From assembly GCA_964017145.1 (NCBI GenBank), contig OZ024851.1, positions 2,108,001 to 2,172,000 on the forward strand: a DNA stretch of 64,000 nt. Reading direction: 5' to 3'. Made by a program: the position numbers and the translations under genes. Positions 54,908-64,000 of the stretch are shown here, piece by piece. Numbering within the stretch: the stretch's first letter is position 1; every line of letters begins with the position of its first letter. This DNA comes from Agrocybe praecox. Its lineage: Eukaryota > Basidiomycota > Agaricomycetes > Agaricales > Agrocybaceae. Under the pieces are notes generated by a model that worked only from the letters and a program-made list of their open reading frames with translations, made no database searches and had not been told where the DNA came from.

Positions 54908-56636
54908 TCACTGTAGACGGTATTTGGGTTGCCTTGTACTGGTTCTAAAAAATCCGCTGAGTAAGTGTAGTAGTAAGCAAAAGATTCTAATCTCTACCTC
55001 GCGAATATGGATCATCATTCTGCTGACCATGCTAGAAGGGAGTACCATAGCATACCCGATGGGTATACCTATGAGATACAACTGTCGCAGATATTGATGT
55101 TATGCTTGAGTTGAAAAGAAACGTATAATGCATACCGGGGCGAGTGCCATAGAAAGGAAGCAAGCGAGGTATGTGATAAATGTACTATTTGAACCTGTAA
55201 ATCAGTACGGACAAGCAGGGTCATGACTGTTTCACGTACACAAGGAAGTATATAACAGAGTCTCTCATGAGCATTACGACAAGACGTGTTCCGGCCCTAC
55301 GGTATGTGACGATATCCTTAATTTTGACGTTATACACTTGAATGACCCGGTAAATGACCAGTGCGCATAAAATAGCGTCAAGAGTGACTGCAATTGCCCA
55401 GAGGAATTTTAGGTGAGGTCCGACGGCTCTAGGATCGCAAATCGTATACAGGCTTTTGGAGGTAGGTATTATAATCATCATAACGCCTGTTGTATAAATC
55501 CTGTTGTTAATTTGTGATAGCCCTCTTACACGTGACAATGACAGACCTGAGACTTGAGAATAGCCTGTTTTCAAAAACCATGCAGCAATACCCGAGCCTG
55601 CCAGCAGAGATGTGAGCAGGAGCACTAGTAGCTTACTGTTCAGGCTGTACAGGGCATAAACACGCATGATTAATATCACTATGATTTGTGCCTCCATCAG
55701 TTGTAGATTGCGGTAACATGGGTAGATATTACCAACCTGCAGCAAGCATAAATGCCACTAGCTCTCCCCATCCGAGCCACTGAAAGAATGTTATACCTGT
55801 ATCATCGAAATGAGGGCCGTTCAAAAAATCATTCGAGGAATATACACTTACACGTATTCCCCTGTAGATAAACCCGTAATGAGGTTCTTTCGGTGATTAC
55901 ACTCCTTCAAGAAACTCACTGCGGGGTTCGAGATGAGACCTGTAATCGCTATCAAAGCATATGTTAAGATCAGACAAGAACTAGTTGCACCCATGTTGAA
56001 GGATTTTAAGGATAACGGATATCATCTCACCGTATATGTTGTATCTAACATGGAGCGAGATCATGATCAGTATAAGGTGCCTATCTACAAATTCGCACTC
56101 ACATCGACGCCGCCAGTGTATAGTAGCGATTCTACATCGATCGAGAACCAAAATTATTGATAATTTAGAGGCTCTAGTAGAAACCCTACCATTAAAAAGA
56201 TTGCAGTCCCAAGTCCAAAGCCTTTTGTCTATATAATTATCCCAGAAAATCAAGGTCAACGGAATACATTTGAATAATAAAAAACCCTTACCCAAAAGTA
56301 CTTGATCTTCATAGCGTTGTAAGCGTGTAAACTTGCTTGGAGAAATGTTGATATAAAAGATACTCACCTCATCATCAAGAGTGAGAGCTTATCATGTTCA
56401 AACATCCATCAATTCAAATTCCTGCCAAAAGCTCAAGGTAAAGTCAAGCTCACCATGATCAATCAATGGAATGCAATATGACGCGACTGACGCCATACAA
56501 ATGATAAGAAAATGACAATGCGCGTAGCCAAAATAAAGCAGCAGATATACAACATACTTTGTGAGTAGCGAGTGATCGCCGCTTCGCGAAGGACTTGCGC
56601 GACAAGTTCCTCAATTAGGGACAGTGGTGTGAACAT
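54908..56636 (-). CDS. DUF6533 seven-helix membrane protein, copy 2
   Basis: Start MFTPLSLIEELVAQVLREAA at 56636, then SYCIPLIDH across the first intron. Core exons: ITFFQWLGWGELVAFMLAA joined by a gttggt/catag intron to VILIMRVYALYSLNSKLLVL, LLTSLLAGSGIAAWFLKTGY, ICDPRAVGPHLKFLWAIAVT, LDAILCALVIYRVIQVYNVK, AGTRLVVMLMRDSVIYFLV, STFITYLACFLSMALAPV and SMVSRMMIHIREVEIRIFCL. The stop is TGA 54908-54910. It is convergent with the dehydrogenase, 110 bases apart. Strongly alike copies 1 and 3 in exons and introns. The helix encoded around 56090-56230 is as hard to splice as in copy 1. Confidence 0.7.
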
Positions 56637-58270
56637 GTCTGCAGAAAGTATTTGAAAAGGATACAGGATAAGGATAAGTTCTTACTACAAGGCCTCTTTA
56701 AGGATAATATATTCGTTAAAACCACGCTGTATCATCTCTCCTGTTCCATTCTTCAAACAACGTGATCAAATGTCTCTATGAACTGACAGGTACTCGTTAC
56801 CTTCTGTATCGTGACAGAAAGGTGATCAGAGTTCTTCATGATCGAGGCTATCTCACCCTAATTTATGACTGTTAGATGGCTTTTGTTCTGGTCCAAGCTA
56901 ACGTGTAGGCTACGGTGGCAGGTAGATACAGCAAGGCCGCTGGATTATTACTTCCGATTTGTTGTACTATTTATAGGAATAGCGGCAGTGTTAATTATTT
57001 TAAGCGCCCTACTCTAAATATAGAAAATAATAAAACATGTGTTATTGTTCATTAGGGGTAAAGTATATCCTACGATAGAGTCAGTGTAGTGATTCAAAAC
57101 GCTCATGATTCTAAATATGCATTTCGAGGCAATTCGGTCACAGTATATTGGCCCTGGATTGCGACTGACGTCATCGGTAGCCGACTCAGTTGAGGAGGTA
57201 CTTACAAAGGTTACCCACAGTTGTTGTTGTGAAACAAGCAAAAGACGCCAAACTTTTTTTTTGATTCTTTGACATACTATTAAGGGTATCCTGGTCAAGC
57301 GCGTGACTTAGGCCAAAGTCATTTTTCTAAGCTAGCCTTGGAGACACTTAAAAGTGGTGGTGGAGGTTGAAACGGCGAAACCACAAGGGGGAAAAGATAT
57401 CCAAATTGGGATTGCCAAAAGATCCAATCAAACGCTTAGCGGCCCGAACCTACCTTGCAACATCTTTTTATCTGATTGCTCATCATTTTTACACCACTAC
57501 AATATACTCACGTTTTTCTGTCTCATACCATCGGTCCATCATCGAAGATCATCGATCGTCTATCAGTGCCTGCCATTGTGTTACATCATGACTATCGCTC
57601 TCTGGAAAGTGTCGTAATGTCGAGTCCAAACTCTTGTTCGGGGCCTATCTTTCCTTCAAGTTGTGAATACGGGTATCCTAACAAAATGCCTTCATGTATC
57701 TCGACTTTGAGGAAACTGACGTCTGTTCTGACAGCAAAAAATGATGGCAGGCAGCTCAACCTTCAATTGAAAGGATTGTCCCACCTATTCGATAGATGTG
57801 TCAAGATATAAAATGTAAGGTCCGCAGCAGGGCGGAGGAAGGCTGGCTTAAGCGTGCTGGTGTTAGGTGTTTGTTAGAGACTCAGCGAACCCTACTTGAA
57901 TTCCATAACATGTGCATAACTTATGTATATTTTCAATACTTATTCACCAGGGCACTGGTGACGCGGACGCGTTATGGACGTGATGGAAAGCACACGCCGG
58001 TCACGGTAGTACAGAGGCTAAGGCCAACTCAGAGCTGCGAAAATACGTGTACTGTATGATTTCGACCGATCGTTCATGTAATATGTAACGGTCAATCATG
58101 AACTAAACAAATATAGTAAATGTAACGTGTAACGGTGAGGTATGAGCATGTTACAAAACAAGGTTTTTAAAGCCGCAAAAACGGCAAAATTTGCTGCCGG
58201 CGGTGCTAAGTTATGTACGATTTCTGGACCTGAGAATGAACAAATTTTCCGGTTGTAACGGGTAAAAAAT
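56637..58270. other. Spacer within the duplicated cluster
   Basis: Upstream side of DUF6533 copy 2 then mostly unassigned sequence. A 64-codon frame at 57617-57811 (MSSPNSCSGPIFPSSCEYGY..) and several overlapping frames at 57354-57617 have no family features. No transposon ends recognised. Confidence 0.4.
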
Positions 58271-58273
58271 AAG

Positions 58274-58500
58274 CCACAAGTACGTACCTCTCGAGCATCC
58301 ACTGTCATCCTCCCACACAGGATCGAAGGAAGGGAGATGGCGTAGCCGATGGGGGACACGTACGAAGTACGGCTGTAGGCTGTAATGTTAACAAGTACAT
58401 GGATTGCACAAAACAAAGATTCTATGCGCACAGGGGGAAGAGCCATAGAAAGATGGCACGTAAGGTACGTGATGCACGTTCTGATCAATTAAGAGTGACT
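58274..58500 (-). pseudogene. DUF6533 C-terminal fragment
   Basis: Reads TYLTCHLSMALPPV and, past an intron-like stretch, RTSYVSPIGYAISLPSILCG and RMTVDAREVR. These align with the last two helices of copies 1-3 (ITYLACFLSMALAPV; IPIGYALVLPSSMASRMM; NIREVE). Nothing upstream of the last two helices remains, so it is a relic. Confidence 0.6.
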
Positions 58501-58699
58501 CGACTGCACAATTATTTCTGGCGAGACAACACTCCATTAACTTTTATCGCATACGTACACAACAAAGTAGATCACCGAGTCCCTTGTCAGGACAGTGAGC
58601 AATTTCAGCTTCTTTTCGTTGAACACGCCCGCATAATCAGGCTATCTCATGGCTCTCTTGTCTTCGTCAGATAAAATGTCAGTTGTCTCCGACAATTTG

Positions 58700-58960
58700 G
58701 CGTTAATAGGACATGGGAGTCCCGCCCGCTCCCGAGTTGACCCCGAATTTGCAGATATTGTCCACATAAAGGCCCTCCAAAAACGTTTGGATGTGAAATG
58801 GTCTCCCATATACGACCTGTGTAGCCGGTCACACTGGCCCTGTAGTGACGGGCGATTCTAAAGGCTTCCCAAGTCGGACCTGAACTCGTCCTTAGCGAAC
58901 CAACTAAACAATACGGCAGAAGGCGTTCTTAAGGAGTTATGTAAGTAAATGTCTTTTAGT
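58700..58960 (+). pseudogene. Short-chain dehydrogenase 3' fragment
   Basis: Contains IVHIKALQKRLDVKWSPI then, in a shifted frame, remnants of the AVHPGPV region, and ends with LANQLNNTAEGVLKEL-like sequence before a run matching the 3' flank of the intact gene. Frameshifted and lacking the cofactor-binding half. Confidence 0.65.
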
Positions 58961-59054
58961 CTTCGTTCGGAGGCTTGATGTAGTATAGCTGTTAATGAAG
59001 AAACCTTCTTTTTGTCGCTGTATCCCTACTCGTAAAACCATTGATCTATGCCAG

Positions 59055-60850
59055 TCACTGAGGACAGAATTTGGGTTGTTTTGCACTGATTCTAAACGAT
59101 CCGATGAGTAAGTGTAGTGGCAAACAAAAGATTGTAATCTCTACCGCCCGAATATGAATCATCATTCTGCTGGCCATGCTAGAAGGGAGTACCATAGCAT
59201 AACCAATGGGTATACCTATGAGATACGGCTGCCAAAGATATTAATGTTTAGTAATTAGACTCATGCTCGAGTTAAAAGAAAGTATATTGCATACCGGGGC
59301 GAGTGCCATAAAAAGGAAGCAAACGAGGTATATGATGAATGTACTATTTAAACCTGTAAATCAGTACGGACAAATGGTGTCATGACTGTCTCACGTACAC
59401 GAGGAAGTATATAACAGAATCTCTCATAAGCATTACAACAAGACGGGTTCCGGCTTTACGACATGTGACGATATCCTGAATTTTGACGTTATGCACTTGA
59501 ACGACTCGGTAAATGACCAGTGCGCATAAAATAGCGTCAAGAGTGACTGAAATTGCCCAGACAAATTTTAGGTGAGGTCCGATGACTTGAGGATTGCAAA
59601 TATACACTGGGCCGTTGGAGGTAGGTATTATAATCGCTGTTAAACCATCTATATCAATGAGCCTGTTGTTAATTTGAAACCTACTTACAGCGGGGCGCTT
59701 TCGCATGACAATGACTCACCTGAGAGTTGAGAAAAGCTTGTTTTTAGAAGCCATGAAGAAATACCCGACCCTGCCAGCAGAGCTGTGAGCAGGAGTCCAA
59801 GGAGCTTTTTGTTCAGGCCGTACAGGGCATAGACACGCATGATCAATATCGCTATGATTTGTCCCCCCATCAGTTGCAGATTGCGGGGACATAGGTTGAT
59901 TACTAACTTGCCGCAAGCACAGATGCCACTAGCTCTCCCCATCCGAGCCACTGAAAGAATGTTATACCTGTATCATTGCAATAAAGACCATTTTGTTATT
60001 TGTTTGAGGAAGGTAGTCATTATATACTTACATATATCCCCCTGCAACTAAACCCGTCATTAAGTTCTTTCAGTGATTACACTGCAAAGGATCCTCTAAG
60101 AAACTCACTGCGGAGGTTGTGAGGTGACTTGTGATCGCTATCAAAGTATATGTTAAGAAGGCCAAGAACTGATTATACCCACGTTGAAGGGTTCCAAGGA
60201 TAATGCATATCATCTCACCGTATATGTTGTATCTGACGCGGAACAAGATCATGATTAGTAGAAGCACCTTCAAGATCGGCAAGTTGGTACTCACATCGAC
60301 GCCGCCAGTGTATAGTAGCGATTCTACAGCGATCGAGAAGAAAAAATATTTGTCCTCGATAACGAATCAAAGGTCCAGTTATAAAAAACCCTACCATTAA
60401 AAATATCGCACTCCCAAATCCAAAGTCTTTTGTCTATGTCATCAGCAGAGAAAAATTAAGGCCAACTTCAACGCAATGAATCCCAACAATGAAAATCCCT
60501 CACCCAAAAGTACTTGATCTAAATAACATTGTTAGTGTCACAACTTGCAGAATTCGTGAAAGGACAATTACTCACCTCATCATTAAGAGTGAGAGCTTAT
60601 GAATATGTTACACGCATCAGCTCAAATTCTTTGCCAAAATCTCGTGGCAAACACGAGCTCACCATGGTCAAATAATGTAATGCAATACGACGCAACTATA
60701 ATGCCATACAAGTAGGAAATTGTCAGCACGTGTAGCCAGAATGGACCATAGCGTACGTTGTGAGTAGCGAGTGATCGCTGCTTCGTCAAGGACTTGCACT
60801 ATAAGGTCCTGAATTGCGGAAGGAGTGTAAGTATCTGAAGAAAGCATTTG
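59055..60850 (-). pseudogene. DUF6533 seven-helix membrane protein, copy 3, start codon lost
   Basis: The first exon reads TPSAIQDLIVQVLDEAAITR YSQ in register with copy 1, but where copy 1 has GAC ATG TCC this copy has GAT ACT TAC, so the aligned start is gone and no upstream ATG is obvious. The remaining exons are preserved: FFQWLGWGELVASVLAA, ILIMRVYALYGLNKKLLGLL, LTALLAGSGISSWLLKTSFS, FVWAISVTLDAILCALVIYR, AGTRLVVMLMRDSVIYFLV and VEITIFCLPLHLLIGSF with a stop at 59055-59057. It could still be translated from an internal ATG, so the pseudogene label is moderate. Confidence 0.6.
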
Positions 60851-60965
60851 TGGAGCATTCGCTCTTACTGGAAGACCTTTTTAAAGGAAAATAGAATAAA
60901 ATGGTCAAGTGAGATTGTATCATAGCTCTTGTTTCATTCTTGAAGAAACAAAGTGGTCAATTGTC

Positions 60966-61313
60966 TCTATGAACTGACAGATGATGCCCGTTACCTTGTG
61001 CATTGTGACGGAAATGATCAACCTTGCCTGCTCAGCTGTTGAGTTAGTACCTTCCATTGATTATCCCACTCATGTTCGCCTTACCTTACCAGCATCTAAA
61101 ACGGACCCTTTCCGTTCGGGTGTCACGATTTTTATCTCCCGCACTCCTGATGAACTTGCATCTGTTTGTGCAGTCCGTTCCTTGCAGCATGTATTTAAGA
61201 ATTTCCCAGCATCTCCGCCGTCTCCTCTTTTCTCTGGTGTATCCGATGGCTCTGCTCTATCCCGTTCTCAATTCATTTCCGTACTTAAAAGCCGTCTCAC
61301 TTCCTTGGGCTAG
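60966..61313 (+). pseudogene. Tyrosine-recombinase (phage-integrase fold) fragment
   Basis: The frame reads IDYPTHVRLTLPASKTDPFR, SGVTIFISRTPDELASVCAV, RSLQHVFKNFPASPP, SPLFSGVSDGSALSRSQFIS and VLKSRLTSLG. This matches the middle of the catalytic domain of tyrosine recombinases found in basidiomycete DIRS-like or Crypton-like elements (LPASKTDPFR, CAVRAL, PLSR.HFI..L). The following HxxR and active-site Tyr region (GHSFRRGG..) is missing: after SLG the sequence diverges. No flanking reverse transcriptase is present. Confidence 0.7.
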
Positions 61314-61679
61314 CCAGCGAGATGGTGGTGGTTGCAGATCAAGCTGTGCCACGAACATCATGCATTTGGACAGTTCGGCGTGACTTGCCGACTCAAACTC
61401 CGACTCACGGCAACTAAGTTCAATCCCACCGAGTCCTGAAGAATCTCACAGATCATCCCACCTTCATAGTATATACTCGGCTAGTTCAAATAAACCATAA
61501 ATGGTCCCTACTTAAGGCCACACCTCGCCTTGGTCCGTTAAATTCGAACATTACATTTCAGTGAGCATCCTATTTAATTTATGTAGTTCACTGAGGTATG
61601 GTATATGAGATAAACTCGGATTGGGTAAAGAATGTCGAGGAAAATTCGTGCATTTTCTTGTAATGATTCTAACAGAAGA
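61314..61679. other. Intergenic
   Basis: No coding or repeat feature recognised. Confidence 0.4.
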
Positions 61680-63300
61680 CAGGGATGAATTCGGATGAGT
61701 AAACTGCCAGATTTAACGTACACCCACACATACCTCTCGGATATTTATTAACATTCTGCCGCATAAAATAGAAGGCACGACCATGGCGTACATAAGAGGA
61801 GCTCCCACAAGGTGTGGCTATAGATACGCAGTTTCAGTATTCTGTTCCTTCTTTCGCACAATAATGTGAAATATTGATTACCCCGGCGAAGCTCATAAAC
61901 ATGGAACAAGTAAGGTAGGCAAAAAAAATCCTAGTACACCAGCGACTATTAGCTTGATTTCAGGTCAAACATGAACATGAATACGAACACAATAAAGTAA
62001 ACCACTGAATCCCTCATCAATACGCTCATAATTCTTAATCTACCATCATGGTGCGGTAGTAGATCATCGACGCCCGCTGTGTCCATGGCATGGACTCGGC
62101 GTATCACCAGTCCGCATAGTAAAGTGTTGACGAGTAGATCAGGCACCCAATCAAATTTTAGATTAACTCCTAAACTTTGCGTATCACAGAGATAAGTGTC
62201 AGGCAGCGATATCAATGTGTTTCCTGTTTCTGGGATCCAATATTGAGTTAACATATACCGCGTACAGTAAGGAGGTTTTTTCTTACCTGAAGTCAAGGAC
62301 AAGGCTCTCCACTTTATCCACCCGGATACCGCAAACGCCGCAAGTGTAGAAAAAACCAAAAGTACTAGTATCCTTTTGTTCAAGATGTGTATAGCGTATA
62401 CACGCACAGCCAATATTACTGAGCGCAAACGGTAGTAGCTATTAGTACATTTTTTGATTGTGAGATTTTATTTGACAAACCAGAGGCAATGAATCGCCCA
62501 ATATAGGCTCCCCACCCAAGCCACCAAAAATAATCAATGCCTTGTTAATGATAACTTTCAATAGGTTAAGTTACTTGAATTGTGGGATACACCTACAGAT
62601 GGAATCGTCCTACGACAGAGCTCGATGTAAGGTAATGTATGGCGGGACTGTAGAGCTTCTAAATAACTGACCGTGGGCCCAATGATTGTGGTTTTATGGG
62701 ACATTATAGCTGTAGGTGCTTATTACTTTGGGATACAATCATAGAAGTATGGCAGACGAACCCCCAATATTCATTCTATGTGCCATTTGGTTATTCTTGA
62801 GGGAAACATCAAGGTGTAAAGTTCTTACATGCATGCTACCAGAGCGTAGTATCGATTCTATGACGCATGTTAACTTGGATTAATTTTGTTTAGACTGTGA
62901 GATCTCTCACCAGTATAAAAAGTGCACTTCCCAATCCAAATTTTCTTGTCTGTTTTATTGGGAGGAACCTCAGAAACGGACAACGACTAAAAATCAACTA
63001 CGCATCTTACCCAGAAATAGTTAACCTGAGATAGTATAAATTGGAATCAGTGGAGCACCAGTACTACGAATGCCGACATACCTCATCATCAAATGTAAGG
63101 GCTTGGAAATAAATCGTTCAGGAGTGGGAGAGAATCCTAGCTAGAATACGGGCCTACCGTAATCGAAAAAGAATATACAAATCGAGGACACTGCGAAGAA
63201 AATGATAACCATAAAGTGAGTCATGGTGTCCCTAGTACGAAGATATGTGTTCACGTACGTTGCGAATTTGTAGTGATTTTAGATTGCCAAAGGGACTGAA
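61680..63300 (-). CDS. DUF6533-like membrane protein, diverged paralogue (copy 4)
   Basis: Exon pieces from right to left: VSSICIFFFDYALTFDDE (about 63170-63085, intron between), IDYFWWLGWGAYIGRFIAS (about 62540-62480), LAVRVYAIHILNKRILVLLV and FSTLAAFAVSGWIKW (62420-62300), LGVNLKFDWVPDLLVNTLLC and GLVIRRVHAMDTAGV, RLRIMSVLMRDSVVYFIV (about 62050-61990), then GAPLMYAMVVPSILCGRML with INIRE near 61740. The order matches copies 1-3 but the sequence is much more divergent. The start and stop were not fixed, so the limits are approximate. Decay cannot be excluded. Confidence 0.5.
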
Positions 63301-64000
63301 TCATGCTGAGGGATAGTGCTGGTGCTAGACTGGCCATTATAGTGCTAGACGCGTGCTTTCAACGACAACTGGTTACTTATTGAGATGTTAAATAGTAATC
63401 CGATCCTCTGAGAGGTGATGCTTTCACACAAAGCTCTTCCTGATTCGAATACCTGGATGGAGGCAGAAACTCATCTGCTGAGAGGTGAATCACTGCGCGA
63501 AGCGTCGATGACGTGTATTTTGAGGCAGGAGATACCTCTATCGATTGGGTAAGTGCTCCCCAGGACCCAGGTGGCCATCCGCCTGCTGGGGTTGTTGAGA
63601 TGAGTCGTTATCTAGACAATCCATCGTAAATAGACTGTAGGAGCATAAAGTATCGAAATTAGCCTAGAGAAAACACAAAGCGCTGCTATGTGCGAAAAGC
63701 GCACGGAAAGTAGTCAAGAGCTCAGCTGGTATTTTAGGCGCTTTACAGTTTCCGGATTTGAGTCCTCACGCCTGTAAATCATCGCCATTGTCAATATACC
63801 TGTCAACTCATGAAGGAACGAAACTTAACGATGTGGGTTATAGATGTTCGTGTGTGGGATTTGCAATCCCCCTGAAAAACGTCGGGTAAGGTTGCGATGT
63901 GGTCACTATTAAGAATAAACCAGGGGTACCTCTTGATCATTATTAATCTCCTTCCTCTTAAAAGTAGCATAGCATTTGTCATGGTTGAACCCCAAAGGAA
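63301..64000. other. Right-end stretch without recognised features
   Basis: Short frames only; no exon pattern, repeat or RNA gene recognised. Confidence 0.4.

Noticed and set aside
57617..57811. 64-codon frame as a small gene
   Set aside because: No motif, no flanking splice pattern and several overlapping frames of equal quality.

Overview
The window looks like nuclear DNA of a mushroom-forming basidiomycete (Agaricomycetes, probably Agaricales). Genes are split by many 45-70 base GT-AG introns. It carries Plavaka and KDZ transposons, several DUF6533 seven-helix proteins, tandem DUF2235 hydrolases and pieces of a myosin-motor chitin synthase. All functional names come from family motifs read by eye; no database search was run.

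Layout. 1-11.1 kb is a graveyard, all on the minus strand. A class V chitin synthase is broken into three pieces that keep their native order. Between and beside them lie fragments of GCN1, a TmpA-like ferric-reductase-fold membrane protein, a fungal STAND-type N-terminus and a kinesin-5. Most pieces carry frameshifts or stop codons. An apparently intact aldo/keto reductase and a slightly degenerate tRNA-Glu sit inside this mosaic. 11.5-19.2 kb holds an apparently intact Plavaka transposase (15804-18980). Upstream of it are three small unknown genes, one ending in three SUMO-interaction-like motifs on duplicated exons; an 18-bp perfect palindrome recurs three times among them. 19.26-23.03 kb is an apparently intact KDZ transposase. 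23.5-25.5 kb is a truncated retroelement (gag-like gene plus the start of a polymerase). 25.78-26.57 kb is a 794-bp non-autonomous element with a 3-bp target duplication, packed with TGATCA sites and carrying a tRNA-like sequence.

26.7-33.1 kb is ordinary gene space: a DUF6533 protein, an aldehyde dehydrogenase, a Cys-rich unknown and the SRP19/Sec65 subunit. 33.67-36.42 kb is a long-terminal-inverted-repeat element (1,239-bp arms, 7-bp target duplication) whose middle is an assembly gap of 200 N. It sits upstream of the first of two tandem DUF2235 genes (36.75-38.78 and 40.24-42.26 kb). 42.7-51.1 kb is a conserved housekeeping block: PDS5 and the NatA subunit NAA15, divergently transcribed from a 120-bp promoter. 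51.5-52.7 kb is a seven-helix membrane protein. 53.4-63.3 kb is a duplicated cluster of short-chain dehydrogenase and DUF6533 genes with decayed copies and a tyrosine-recombinase remnant.

The housekeeping genes (SRP19, PDS5, NAA15) look intact. The rest is shaped by transposition, segmental duplication and pseudogene decay, and no metabolic pathway is obvious.
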